From contig CAKUQQ010000006.1 in NCBI GenBank assembly GCA_934675575.1, positions 1 through 64,000 on the forward strand: a stretch of 64,000 bases of DNA, given 5' to 3'. The stretch comes from an uncultured Muribaculaceae bacterium. Its GTDB lineage: Bacteria; Bacteroidota; Bacteroidia; Bacteroidales; Muribaculaceae. Of this stretch, positions 29,092 through 37,993 are shown in pieces (within the stretch, counting starts at the first letter, position 1; the number at the start of each line of letters is the position of its first letter). Position numbers and translations under genes: made by a program. The notes beneath the pieces were generated by a model. It did not search any database. It was given only the letters and a program-made list of their open reading frames with translations, and was not told the DNA's origin.

Positions 29092-31143
29092 ATGGAAAAG
29101 AAAGGTTCTATCGGGGTTACGACTACTAACATATTCCCCGTCATCAAAAAGTTTCTTTATAGCGACCACGAGATTTTCTTGCGTGAGCTTGTGTCAAATG
29201 CCGTAGATGCCACCCAGAAGCTCAAAACTTTGGCTTCTGTGGGTGAATTCAACGGTAAAACCGACGATTTGAAAGTGTATGTGAAGGTTGACAAAGATGC
29301 CGGAACACTCACAATTAGCGATAACGGCATAGGTATGACTGCCGACGACGTTGACAAATACATCAATCAAATCGCTTTCTCTGGAGCAGAGGACTTCCTC
29401 AACAAATATAAGGACAATGCCAATGCAATAATCGGTCATTTTGGCCTTGGTTTCTACTCTGCATTCATGGTGGCCAAGTCTGTTGAAATACACACCTTGT
29501 CATATAAAGACGGCGCAAAGGCTGTTAAATGGACCTGCGACGGCTCTCCGGAATACGACATGGCCGAAACCGATAAGGCAGAACGCGGCACCGACATTGT
29601 GCTCCACATCGACGATGAGGAGAAAGAATTCCTCGAAACGAGCAAGATTGAGTCGTTGCTCCGCAAATATTGCCGTTTCTTGCCAGTGCCCATAGTGTTT
29701 GGCAAAGAGCAGGAGTGGAAAGACGGCAAATATGTCGATACCGACAAAGACAAGATTATCAACGACGTTGAGCCGTTGTGGACACGCAAGCCATCTGAGC
29801 TCAAAGACGAAGATTATCTGAAATTCTATCACGCCATTCAGCCTGGCATGGAAGACCCGTTGTTCTGGATTCACCTGAATGTTGACTATCCGTTCTCACT
29901 CACAGGCATACTTTATTTCCCTAAGATTAAGAACAACCTCGACATCCGCAAAGACCGCATACAGCTCTATTGCAACCAGGTATTTGTCACCGACAGCGTG
30001 GAGGGCGTGGTTCCAGAGTTCATGATGCTTTTGCAAGGAGTAATCGACTCACCCGACATTCCTCTCAATGTGTCGCGTTCTTACCTGCAATCTGACCGCA
30101 ACGTTAAGAAAATCTCAAGCTACATCACCAAGAAAGTGGCTGCACGCCTTGAGGAAATTTCCAAGAACGATGCCAAAGAATTTGAGGAAAAGTGGAACGA
30201 CATCAAGATTTTCATTGAGTATGGCATGCTGAGCGACGAGAAATTCTGCGATTCTGCCATGAAGTTTGCATTGGTTGAGAATGTTGACGGCAAGTATTTC
30301 GGACTTGACGACTACAAAAAACTCATCACAGCCAACCAAACCGACAAAGACGGCAACTTGGTTTATCTCTATGCCACCGACAAAGAGGGCCAGTATCAAT
30401 ACATCAAGTCAGCAACCGACAAGGGCTATGATGTGCTGCTGCTCAACGGCCAGCTCGACATTCCGTTTGTGGGTATGCTTGAGCAGAAAAACGAGAAATC
30501 TCGTTTTGTGAGAGTTGATTCTGACGTGATTGACAACATCATTCGCAAAGAAGATGCGCCAAAAACTGAGTTGACCTCATTGCAGAAAACAATTGCCTCC
30601 ACTTTGTTCAAGTCGCAAATCCCGGCTATCGACAAATGCGAATTCTTTGTCACCTACGAGGCTTTAAGCCCCGATGCACCGTCAGTGGTGTTGACTCAAA
30701 GCGAATATATGCGACGCATGAAGGAAATGTCAAAATTCCAACCTGGCATGAGTTTCTATGGCGAAATGCCCGACAATTACAACTTCACGCTCAACACTAA
30801 CCACCCTGTGGTTATCAAGGCAATCAATGCCGCCGAGAATGCTCTTGATGCAGAGTTGAAACCTCTTGAGGCTGACCTTAATGGTGTGAACGCAGAAATC
30901 AAGGCTTTACACGACTTGACTAAAGACAACAAGGAGCTTGACGCCGGCAAGAAGCAAGAGCTTCAAGACAAAGAAAAGCAAGCCGAAGACATTCGCAACA
31001 AGGAGAAAAACATCATCACAAAGTATGCCGATGGCCAAAATGTGGTTAAGCAACTCGTAGATGTGGCTTTGCTCAGCAACGGACTGCTCAAAGGTGAGGA
31101 TTTGGCTAACTTCCTAAAGCGTTCAGTTAATTTGTTGAAATAA
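29092..31143 (+). CDS. htpG: Hsp90-family molecular chaperone
   Basis: Cytosolic Hsp90 that matures client proteins in an ATP cycle. The 683-residue length is normal for the Bacteroidetes form. The N-terminal GHKL ATPase shows ELVSNAVDATQKL, ISDNGIGMT and GHFGLGFYSAFMVA, which make the nucleotide pocket and lid; the middle domain has the catalytic Arg loop around NVSRSYLQSDRNVKKI, and the C-terminal dimerisation domain ends with LLSNGLLKGEDLANFLKRSVNLL. It follows clpC with its own terminator between them, so the two proteostasis genes are not one simple operon; no promoter box was evident in the 50-base gap. Confidence 0.96.
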   Translation: MEKKGSIGVTTTNIFPVIKKFLYSDHEIFLRELVSNAVDATQKLKTLASVGEFNGKTDDLKVYVKVDKDAGTLTISDNGIGMTADDVDKYINQIAFSGAEDFLNKYKDNANAIIGHFGLGFYSAFMVAKSVEIHTLSYKDGAKAVKWTCDGSPEYDMAETDKAERGTDIVLHIDDEEKEFLETSKIESLLRKYCRFLPVPIVFGKEQEWKDGKYVDTDKDKIINDVEPLWTRKPSELKDEDYLKFYHAIQPGMEDPLFWIHLNVDYPFSLTGILYFPKIKNNLDIRKDRIQLYCNQVFVTDSVEGVVPEFMMLLQGVIDSPDIPLNVSRSYLQSDRNVKKISSYITKKVAARLEEISKNDAKEFEEKWNDIKIFIEYGMLSDEKFCDSAMKFALVENVDGKYFGLDDYKKLITANQTDKDGNLVYLYATDKEGQYQYIKSATDKGYDVLLLNGQLDIPFVGMLEQKNEKSRFVRVDSDVIDNIIRKEDAPKTELTSLQKTIASTLFKSQIPAIDKCEFFVTYEALSPDAPSVVLTQSEYMRRMKEMSKFQPGMSFYGEMPDNYNFTLNTNHPVVIKAINAAENALDAELKPLEADLNGVNAEIKALHDLTKDNKELDAGKKQELQDKEKQAEDIRNKEKNIITKYADGQNVVKQLVDVALLSNGLLKGEDLANFLKRSVNLLK

Positions 31144-31188
31144 GGCAACAAATGCCGAACACATAATTTCGGCAAACATATTATCATT

Positions 31189-31235
31189 ACAAATGAGTTG
31201 TGTTCTTCAGTGAGCACAGCTCATTTGTTTTTTTT
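31189..31235 (+). terminator. Rho-independent terminator after htpG
   Basis: A near-perfect long stem (ACAAATGAG paired with CTCATTTGT and extended by TGTG/CACA) followed by eight T. Confidence 0.85.
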
Positions 31236-31259
31236 AACAAAACTTAACAAAAAAAACGC

Positions 31260-31291
31260 TTGTGTGGGTCACATTTTTACATATATCTTTG
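31260..31291 (+). promoter_or_regulatory. Promoter of the tandem secreted-protein genes
   Basis: TTG at 31260-31262, 21-base spacer, TATCTTTG at 31284-31291 followed by C. The leader before the first ATG (31381) is about 85 bases. Confidence 0.6.
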
Positions 31292-31380
31292 CGTAACAAG
31301 ATAAAAGCTAAACAACTATAACTTTCACCTTATAGACGAAACGCAGAATTCTTTATCTATCACATAAAAATCAACAAAAC

Positions 31381-32232
31381 ATGAAACATAAATTAGTTTT
31401 ACTGCAGTTAGTGCTTGCCTCATGCTATTTTAGCAGTAACGCTGGCAACGCATTTGACTTTTATTTTGATGAGTGCGAAAGCAAATTTTCTAATATGTCT
31501 GCTTATTGCCATGAAGCATTAGACTTGAAAATTCAGTTGCCAGCTGATTTCGTTGACATGTCAAAAATGGGGGCATATGTGCCAAAATCGAAACACAGGG
31601 GTATTGGCATAGGCTGTACATTCGATGCGATGGCAAAATCAACCGATGGCGAATGTCTAATGCTTGTGCCAGAAAAAAAAGGAAAACGATTTTACGACCA
31701 AAACGACTATAGTAGTTGTTACGATAACTTGTTAAGCAAAGTTTATTGGAGCACTAAAGGCACGTTTTCCAGTTCTTATTTAAGGAGCAATCCACCTTTG
31801 GTTGATATACGAAAATATGTAAAAGAGATTAAGGCAACTCCAATGAATGCCGACAAAGCCTATTTAGTTACATTGCCTGTCAACAATGACACTTTGATGG
31901 GCAAACAATATGTGGGCAAAGTCGTTCTGTTTCTTGAGAAAAAAGGTCGTTTACCCATATCCATCACCTTGCTGTTCACGGCCAATGGATTAAAAAACAA
32001 GCAAAAATATGTGGCGAGTGTGCTTAAAAGCATTGGATTCGGAAACCAAAACGACTGGAAATATAACGAAGGTCTTGACGCAAAACTCGCAGAAAAATAT
32101 TTTGCACCATACTATGAGTATTGCAAACGTCAAAGAGCCATTCAAAAAGAAAAAGAAAGAGCTATTAACGCTGCAAAAAAGAAAGCAGGAGTTAACCACA
32201 ATGTAAGTAGTGACAAACAAAACAATTATTAA
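31381..32232 (+). CDS. Secreted protein of unknown function (first of a paralogous pair)
   Basis: A 283-residue protein with a signal peptide (LVLLQLVLASCYFSSNAGNA; the cysteine in LASCYF is a possible but not standard lipobox). No known family is recognised. It shares a clear block with the next protein: MNADKAYLVTLPVNNDTLMG here, FNADTAALVTLPANDTIMG there, with matching regions before (the QLPADF / QMPNGF stretch) and after it (LLFTANGLKNK / VFFTDKGAKVS). The C-terminus after about 240 is Lys/Glu-rich and charged, with no counterpart in the neighbour. The genes are 2 bases apart and share a promoter, so they are co-expressed. An envelope stress or host-facing role is conjecture. Confidence 0.75.
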   Translation: MKHKLVLLQLVLASCYFSSNAGNAFDFYFDECESKFSNMSAYCHEALDLKIQLPADFVDMSKMGAYVPKSKHRGIGIGCTFDAMAKSTDGECLMLVPEKKGKRFYDQNDYSSCYDNLLSKVYWSTKGTFSSSYLRSNPPLVDIRKYVKEIKATPMNADKAYLVTLPVNNDTLMGKQYVGKVVLFLEKKGRLPISITLLFTANGLKNKQKYVASVLKSIGFGNQNDWKYNEGLDAKLAEKYFAPYYEYCKRQRAIQKEKERAINAAKKKAGVNHNVSSDKQNNY

Positions 32233-32234
32233 TT

Positions 32235-32987
32235 ATGAAAATCAAAAGAATTATCATAGCTATTGCGACAATGCTGATTGTCGTGATGCCAGCCAAATCA
32301 AAAGTTTTGGTAGATGATGTGGTGGAAGTGCCTTTTGCTTCCTATGCAAAATACTCCAACGGAGCCTTTGGCGTTGACTTGCAAATGCCAAACGGTTTCA
32401 CCGACGGTAAACACATGGGCAAATACCAGCCAGTGTTGCCCAACGGCGGCACTGGCATAGTATGGACAATAGGGGCCATGCTGCAATCTGGCGACAGGCA
32501 GTGCGCTGTGCTCATGCCCGATATGTTTTGGCGAGGCTATGACTTAGTTGAGGAGAATGTGGGCGACGTAAGCGATTTCGCACAATGCGAAACTTATTGG
32601 GCTGTGAAAGGTGCTGTGTGGTATGAATACCTGCAAAATCACAAGGCTATCGACATGGCAAAATATGAGCAACGGATAGACGCTTACATGTTTAATGCCG
32701 ACACTGCCGCGCTTGTCACCTTGCCGGCAAACGACACCATCATGGGGCAGCATTACACACATCGCAACTTTCTTGTGTTGAAAAAAGCAAACCGCCCTGT
32801 TGTGCTTGTCAATGTGTTTTTCACCGACAAAGGTGCAAAAGTCAGTGACAAATACCTAAGAAACGTGTTTGCCGCCGTCAAATATAGCAACGAAACTGGC
32901 TGGCAATTCAATCAAGACTTTGCCATAAAGCTTCGTGATAAATGTTTGAAAGAATATTTTGATTATTATGGGCAATTCTTGAGATAA
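32235..32987 (+). CDS. Secreted protein of unknown function (second of a paralogous pair)
   Basis: A 250-residue protein with a signal peptide (IIIAIATMLIVVMPAKS, cut before KVLVDD). It is related to the upstream protein over most of its length, including the conserved NADTAALVTLPANDTIMG block near 150-170 and the pattern of a Gly-rich start (NGGTGIVWTIGAM matching HRGIGIGCTFDAM). It lacks the charged tail of the first protein. Several aromatic residues (Tyr/Trp) recur in both at matched places, which suggests a shared compact beta-sheet fold; this is inference. The only gene after it is galE on the opposite strand, behind a strong bidirectional terminator. Confidence 0.75.
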   Translation: MKIKRIIIAIATMLIVVMPAKSKVLVDDVVEVPFASYAKYSNGAFGVDLQMPNGFTDGKHMGKYQPVLPNGGTGIVWTIGAMLQSGDRQCAVLMPDMFWRGYDLVEENVGDVSDFAQCETYWAVKGAVWYEYLQNHKAIDMAKYEQRIDAYMFNADTAALVTLPANDTIMGQHYTHRNFLVLKKANRPVVLVNVFFTDKGAKVSDKYLRNVFAAVKYSNETGWQFNQDFAIKLRDKCLKEYFDYYGQFLR

Positions 32988-33012
32988 CCAGCATAGGTTT
33001 TATCAATAAACG

Positions 33013-33068
33013 TACAAATACAAACCGGCTGAGCCGCAAAATCCACGGCTCAGCCTATTTGTATTTTT
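33013..33068. terminator. Bidirectional terminator between the secreted pair and galE
   Basis: A perfect 10-bp GC stem (33027-33036 with 33046-33055, arm GGCTGAGCCG) is enclosed by a perfect 8-bp outer stem (33013-33020 with 33056-33063, arm TACAAATA), followed by TTTTT on the plus strand. The convergent genes make double use likely. Confidence 0.85.
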
Positions 33069-33097
33069 ATGCGCTATACAACGCAAATATCACGTCA

Positions 33098-34132
33098 TCA
33101 CATCAGCCCGCGCTCACGCAATTTCTTTTGCCAATTCCAGGCACTAAGCATTGTGTCTTCAATTGGTGTTTCGGCTTTCCACCCAAGCACCTTGTTTGCC
33201 TTTGTTGGGTCTGCCCAAATCTTCACAATGTCGCCCTCGCGTCTGCCGACAATTTTGTGTGGCACTTCAACACCGGTTGCTCTCTGGAAAGCATCGAGCA
33301 GCTGCAGAACCGACAAGCCTTCGCCTGTGCCGATGTTGAAATATTCCAAATTTGCATCATTCTTGCCTTCGAGCATACGATCAAGAGCTTTTACGTGTGC
33401 TTTGGCCAAATCCACTATATTTATGAAATCTCTGATGCAAGAGCCGTCGGGCGTGTCGTAGTCGTCGCCAAATATGCTCAGCTCTTTTCTTATTCCTATC
33501 GCAGTCTGTGTGAGATAAGGAATCAAGTTTTGTGGCACACCGTTTGGCAACTCACCTATTTCTGCACTTGGGTGGGCACCTATCGGGTTGAAGTAGCGCA
33601 ATATTATAGCCTTGATGGGAGAGCCACTGTTAACCACATCATGAATTATGTCCTCTCCCACTTGCTTTGTCTCTCCGTATGGAGACGTAGCCTTTTTAAT
33701 TGGCGCATCTTCTGTGATAGGATTTTTGTCGGGTTCGCCATACACTGTGCATGATGATGAGAACACAAATGCCTTAACACCATATTTCGGCATCAAGTCA
33801 AGCAAGTTGAGCAGTATGTTGAGGTTGTTGCGATAATACAGAATAGGCTTGTGCATAGACTCGCCCACAGCCTTGCTGGCAGCAAAGTCGATTATGCCTT
33901 CTATACCGGGATTTTTATCAAACAGCTTGCGCAGCGTGGGCATGTCGGTGCAGTCACCTTTCACAAACACAGGGCGTTTGCCTGTGATGTGCTCTATGCC
34001 ATCGAGCACTTCTTCGTTACTGTTCGACAAATTGTCGATTATCACAACATCATAACCGGCATTTTGGAGCTCTACTGTGGTGTGCGAACCGATAAATCCA
34101 GTTCCACCCGTAACCAAAATTTTTCCTTTCAT
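33098..34132 (-). CDS. galE: UDP-glucose 4-epimerase
   Basis: NAD-dependent interconversion of UDP-glucose and UDP-galactose (or the N-acetyl forms) for surface glycans. The 344-residue extended SDR has the nucleotide-binding GGTGFIGSHT (about 7-16), the NAD-binding Asp in VVIIDNLSNS, the catalytic Ser/Tyr/Lys set in FSSSCTVYG and SPYGETK, and the substrate loop YFNPIGAHPSAEIGE. The residue set does not tell whether GlcNAc forms are also used. It is the last gene of an acyltransferase-wecB-galE run on the minus strand, 33 bases after wecB. Confidence 0.92.
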   Translation of the reverse strand: MKGKILVTGGTGFIGSHTTVELQNAGYDVVIIDNLSNSNEEVLDGIEHITGKRPVFVKGDCTDMPTLRKLFDKNPGIEGIIDFAASKAVGESMHKPILYYRNNLNILLNLLDLMPKYGVKAFVFSSSCTVYGEPDKNPITEDAPIKKATSPYGETKQVGEDIIHDVVNSGSPIKAIILRYFNPIGAHPSAEIGELPNGVPQNLIPYLTQTAIGIRKELSIFGDDYDTPDGSCIRDFINIVDLAKAHVKALDRMLEGKNDANLEYFNIGTGEGLSVLQLLDAFQRATGVEVPHKIVGRREGDIVKIWADPTKANKVLGWKAETPIEDTMLSAWNWQKKLRERGLM

Positions 34133-34165
34133 CTTTCAACGTATATTTTAAAATGTGCAATATTG

Positions 34166-35332
34166 TCAGTTCAACTTTTTCTTTAAGAAATCCACTATGC
34201 GGCCGCTTGCCAACCCTTCGCCGTATGGGTTCACAGCTTTGCTCATTGCATCATAGGCTTGGCGGTCATCGAGCAAGCCCGACACCTCACCCACTATCTT
34301 GTCATAGTCAGTGCCAACGAGTTTCACCGTGCCGGCCTGTAACGCTTCAGGACGCTCGGTGGTGTCGCGCATCACAAGCACCGGCTTGCCCAGACCTGGT
34401 GCTTCCTCCTGTATGCCGCCACTGTCAGTAAGCACAATGCTTGACTTCTCCATCAAATACACAAAGCTCAAATATTCCAATGGCTCTATAAAGAACATGT
34501 TGCCGAGGTCTCGCCCCAGTGTTTCGCCAAATATCTGCTTTATGGGCTTACGCACATTGGGATTCAGGTGCATGGGATACACAAAATCCACATTCTCATA
34601 TTTCTTGCTCAGTGCCAATATGGCATTGCAAATATTCAAGAAACCATCGCCAAAATTTTCGCGGCGATGCCCTGTAATCAGCACAAGACGTCTGCCGTCA
34701 GCAAGTCTGCCCACATCATAGCCAGCCGATTTCAACTCCATTTCAAGTTTAGCATCAAGTGCGGTGTTGGTCTTTATTTTGCCCACCACCCAGTCAAGCG
34801 CATCAATCACTGTGTTGCCTGTAACGGTTATCTTGCCTTCCGACACATTTTCTGCAACAAGGTTATCGCGGCTCAGTGCCGTTGGGGCAAAATCAAACTC
34901 GGCTATTCTGCCAGTCAACTGACGGTTCATTTCTTCTGGCCAAGGACTATAGATGTTATGCGTGCGCAAGCCAGCCTCCACATGCCCCACCGGAATTTGC
35001 TGGTAGAAGGCGGCCAAAGCCACTGCCATGCTCGTTGTTGTGTCGCCATGCACAAGCACCACATCTGGGCTTTCTTGCCGCAACACGTCTCTCATGCCAA
35101 GCAAAATGCGCGAAGTCACGTCATACAAGTCCTGGCCTGGCTTCATTATGTTCAAATCATAATCAGGCTCAATGTCAAATATCGTCAGCACTTGGTCAAG
35201 CATCTCTCTATGTTGTCCTGTGACACAGACCACAGTGTTGAAATCTTCCGGATATTTTTGGAATTCCTTTACTACAGGAGCCATTTTTATGGCTTCTGGC
35301 CGAGTTCCAAACACGAGCATCACCTTCTTCAT
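34166..35332 (-). CDS. wecB: Non-hydrolysing UDP-GlcNAc 2-epimerase
   Basis: Converts UDP-GlcNAc to UDP-ManNAc, a precursor of capsule or O-chain sugars. The 388-residue protein has the family motifs GTRPEAIKMAPVV at the N-terminus, VHGDTTTSMA near residue 100, GHVEAGLRT near 118, and the allosteric/active-site region TDSGGIQEEAPGLGKPVLVMRDTTERPE. It overlaps none of its neighbours but is only 3 bases after the acyltransferase stop, so co-transcription is very likely. No UDP-ManNAc dehydrogenase follows in this window, so the fate of ManNAc is open. Confidence 0.94.
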   Translation of the reverse strand: MKKVMLVFGTRPEAIKMAPVVKEFQKYPEDFNTVVCVTGQHREMLDQVLTIFDIEPDYDLNIMKPGQDLYDVTSRILLGMRDVLRQESPDVVLVHGDTTTSMAVALAAFYQQIPVGHVEAGLRTHNIYSPWPEEMNRQLTGRIAEFDFAPTALSRDNLVAENVSEGKITVTGNTVIDALDWVVGKIKTNTALDAKLEMELKSAGYDVGRLADGRRLVLITGHRRENFGDGFLNICNAILALSKKYENVDFVYPMHLNPNVRKPIKQIFGETLGRDLGNMFFIEPLEYLSFVYLMEKSSIVLTDSGGIQEEAPGLGKPVLVMRDTTERPEALQAGTVKLVGTDYDKIVGEVSGLLDDRQAYDAMSKAVNPYGEGLASGRIVDFLKKKLN

Positions 35333-35335
35333 TGT

Positions 35336-36391
35336 CTATGCCTTTTTATTGTTCTTCTTAAAAGCAAGTTTTTCTATCGGATGCCACAATGCGAGCCTCA
35401 CCTTATCAATCAGCATAGAGCCTATGAAAACCGCAAAGATGAAGCAACCGGTATATATTATAAACGTGACGCGTGTCTCAGTTTCAAACCAATTCAATAT
35501 AAATTTGTCATAATAGCACGAGATAAAATTGCTCGATTGGGTGAGATACACGGCCAAGCACGATATTGCCAGCCAATTTATAACTTTATTCTTGAAAACT
35601 GGAAGCTTGCTGAAAAACAAAAGCAAATATAGCGCACCAGCCATCACCACAGGACAATCGTAAAAATAAAGCGCACCGGCTTTCACGCCCTTGTATCTCA
35701 AGTAGCACACGGCAAATGTCAGAAAGCACACAGCACACAAATATATGCCCAGGTCAGCCCACTTGCTAAACCTGCTGAAAGCCGGTTTGTAGAGTCTCAC
35801 ATATCGTGCCAGCATATATAAGCCCATGAACGACGGAAACGAGTAACCGCCACGCAACCACGACGTGCCTTCCGACAGCCAGTCGTATGCAAGCTCAAAG
35901 GCAAAAAATGCTATCAGTACGTTTCTGAACGTTTTGCGGTCGGCACTGCCAATAAAAGCATTAATGACCGGTGCAAACACAAACAGCACCACATAGCTTT
36001 TCACAAACCAGTAGCCACCATCAGTTAAAAACAAACGGCTCAGCACCTTTGACTCCAAATTAGCCGGGTCATAAACAGCACAAATGCCTATGCCAAGCAA
36101 ACCGAAAAACAGAAGTTGGAATCCCATTTCTGCCAGGCGCGAAAACTTCATCTTGATGCCATACCACCCCGACAGCAAGACAAACACGTCAACCGCCACT
36201 ATAGAAAAGCCCTCGGTCATAAACTGCAATAGTGCCGATGTGGTGTTTGTTGCTATTTGCAGCGAGTCAGGCCGTGGCAATGCCCTGAAATTTGCATGCA
36301 CCACAAGCACTAAAAACATGGCAAGCAAGCGCAACAGCTCCATATTGCTGTCACGCTCCTTAACTTTATTTACAGTGTTGCTTGCTTCCAT
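35336..36391 (-). CDS. Acyltransferase family 3 membrane protein
   Basis: Predicted integral-membrane O-acyltransferase (351 residues) that decorates a surface glycan with acetyl or similar groups. The family start RDSNMELLRLLAMFLVLVVHANF carries the conserved Arg and His, followed by about ten hydrophobic helices to the C-terminus. An upstream ATG-like codon at 36448 is rejected: a -7 promoter box at 36423-36430 lies between it and the ATG at 36391, so translation most likely starts at 36391. It heads the wecB-galE operon, and the sequence of neighbours supports a capsule or O-antigen role rather than other acyltransferase 3 functions. Confidence 0.85.
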   Translation of the reverse strand: MEASNTVNKVKERDSNMELLRLLAMFLVLVVHANFRALPRPDSLQIATNTTSALLQFMTEGFSIVAVDVFVLLSGWYGIKMKFSRLAEMGFQLLFFGLLGIGICAVYDPANLESKVLSRLFLTDGGYWFVKSYVVLFVFAPVINAFIGSADRKTFRNVLIAFFAFELAYDWLSEGTSWLRGGYSFPSFMGLYMLARYVRLYKPAFSRFSKWADLGIYLCAVCFLTFAVCYLRYKGVKAGALYFYDCPVVMAGALYLLLFFSKLPVFKNKVINWLAISCLAVYLTQSSNFISCYYDKFILNWFETETRVTFIIYTGCFIFAVFIGSMLIDKVRLALWHPIEKLAFKKNNKKA

Positions 36392-36422
36392 TTGTCTTTT
36401 TGCAGAAAAATATACGTTATTG

Positions 36423-36430
36423 CAAAGATA
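36423..36430 (-). promoter_or_regulatory. Candidate promoter of the acyltransferase-wecB-galE operon
   Basis: Minus-strand TATCTTTG followed by C. CAAA copies downstream (minus-strand TTTG) are at 15-base and shorter spacing, off the ideal. The box decides the start at 36391. Confidence 0.45.
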
Positions 36431-36508
36431 ATGCAAATTGAGGTGCAAAGCATCAAGCTTGATTGAATGTTTTTGCCGAGTTACAGCTTATCATTACCCA
36501 AAAAGCAC

Positions 36509-36516
36509 TATTTTTG
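36509..36516 (+). promoter_or_regulatory. Weak candidate promoter of the first flippase gene
   Basis: TATTTTTG matches TAnnTTTG, 19 bases before the ATG at 36536. No TTTG lies at the right distance upstream. Confidence 0.3.
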
Positions 36517-36535
36517 TCGGCAGCAAAAACAAGTA

Positions 36536-37981
36536 ATGGACAAACTCAAAGAAAAAACCGAGAAAGGAATGTTCTGGAGCGCCATCAACAACGGTGCCTC
36601 ACAAATTCTAAATCTCGTAATCGGCATATTTCTCGCCAGATTGCTCTCACCGGGTGATTATGGCCTGGTGGGTGTACTCACCATATTCACCATGATGGCA
36701 AACAACATTCAGCAGTGCGGTTTCTTTCAAGGCCTCATCAACCTCAAGTCGCCACAGCCCAATGACTATAATTCAGTCTTTTGGTTCAATGTGTTGACAG
36801 GGTTGCTGCTATATGCCATTTTGTGGTTTTGTGCGCCACTCATTGCTGCCTATTTTCGGCAAGATGCCCTTGTTGAGTTGTCACGCTTCATTTTCCTTGT
36901 GTTTCTTATCACGGCATTTGGTGTTGCGCCCAACGCCTATCTCACAAAGAACATGAAGTTCAAGGAGTCGGCCATCTGCGCCATAGCGGCATTGGTGTCA
37001 TCTGGCCTTGTAGGCATTTATCTCGCTGTCAGAGGCTACGCATATTGGAGTCTTGCTTGGCAACAGGTCACGTTTATCTCCGTTCAAAACATTCTTCGTT
37101 ATCACTATGCCAAGTGGCGGCCAAATTTGCATATTGACTTCACTCCAGTAAAAAGAATGTTCGGCTTCAGTGTAAAGATTTTGGTCACAAAGTCGATCAA
37201 CACCATAAGCGACAATATTCTGACATTCATTTTTGGACGTATGTTTTCCATAGGCGATGTTGGTAACTTCTCTCAAGCCAACAAATGGAACACGCTGGCA
37301 AGCTCTTTTGTGAGCCAAACAGTGCAGCAAGTTTCGCAAACGGTTCTTGTGTCGGCCAACGACAGCCAGGAACGCGAAAGGCGCGTTTTTCGAAAAATGC
37401 TGCGTTTCACCTCTTTTCTCGCATTTCCTTGCATGATAGGTTTAGCTCTGGTGGCAAAGGAGTTCATCTTCATTACCATTGGCGAAAAATGGGCTATGAG
37501 CGTACCGTTGCTGCAGATTTTGTGCGTTTCGGGAGCATTCATTGCCTTGCATGGCATCTATCAGAGTCTAATCATCAGTTCTGGCCGTTCCGACATTTTC
37601 ATGTGGGTCAACATAACCCAGATAGTGCTGCAAATAGCTGTGATTTTGGCATTCGCCAACTTTGGCATGACCACAATGGTAATAGCCTATGTGTGTTTCA
37701 CTTCGGCATGGGTTCTTGTGTGGCACTTCATATCACACAAGCTGATTAACATCACACTGCGCCAGATGCTTGCCGACACACTCCCCTATTTAGTTACAAT
37801 AGTCCTCGCATCGGCTGTGGCACATTTCGCCACCTTGCCGATTTCAAGCAATTTCCCATTGCTCGTAAGCAAGATAGTGATAACTGCCGCCATCTACATT
37901 GGCATAATGTACGCCACAAAAGACGACATAATGTTTGAGACAATCGACTTTGTGAAAAAGAAATTCAGCCATAAAAGTTGA
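36536..37981 (+). CDS. Wzx/MOP-type polysaccharide flippase (lipopolysaccharide biosynthesis protein)
   Basis: A 481-residue membrane protein of the MOP/PST superfamily that moves lipid-linked glycan units across the inner membrane. The start MDKLKEKTEKGMFWSAINNG is the typical positively charged lead before the first helix; twelve to fourteen hydrophobic segments follow, with the motif ARLLSPGDYGLVGVL (about residues 37-51), characteristic of the WzxC/TuaB subgroup. An upstream GUG/ATG-like extension to 36467 is rejected because it would precede the -7 box and lacks the family pattern. It diverges from the acyltransferase operon and nearly meets the next gene on the other strand (12 bases). 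Confidence 0.88.
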   Translation: MDKLKEKTEKGMFWSAINNGASQILNLVIGIFLARLLSPGDYGLVGVLTIFTMMANNIQQCGFFQGLINLKSPQPNDYNSVFWFNVLTGLLLYAILWFCAPLIAAYFRQDALVELSRFIFLVFLITAFGVAPNAYLTKNMKFKESAICAIAALVSSGLVGIYLAVRGYAYWSLAWQQVTFISVQNILRYHYAKWRPNLHIDFTPVKRMFGFSVKILVTKSINTISDNILTFIFGRMFSIGDVGNFSQANKWNTLASSFVSQTVQQVSQTVLVSANDSQERERRVFRKMLRFTSFLAFPCMIGLALVAKEFIFITIGEKWAMSVPLLQILCVSGAFIALHGIYQSLIISSGRSDIFMWVNITQIVLQIAVILAFANFGMTTMVIAYVCFTSAWVLVWHFISHKLINITLRQMLADTLPYLVTIVLASAVAHFATLPISSNFPLLVSKIVITAAIYIGIMYATKDDIMFETIDFVKKKFSHKS

Positions 37982-37993
37982 CACCTGCATCTG

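Noticed and set aside
34568..35632. A 354-residue open frame opposite wecB and the acyltransferase end.
   Set aside because: It crosses two real genes on the other strand and has no recognisable domain.
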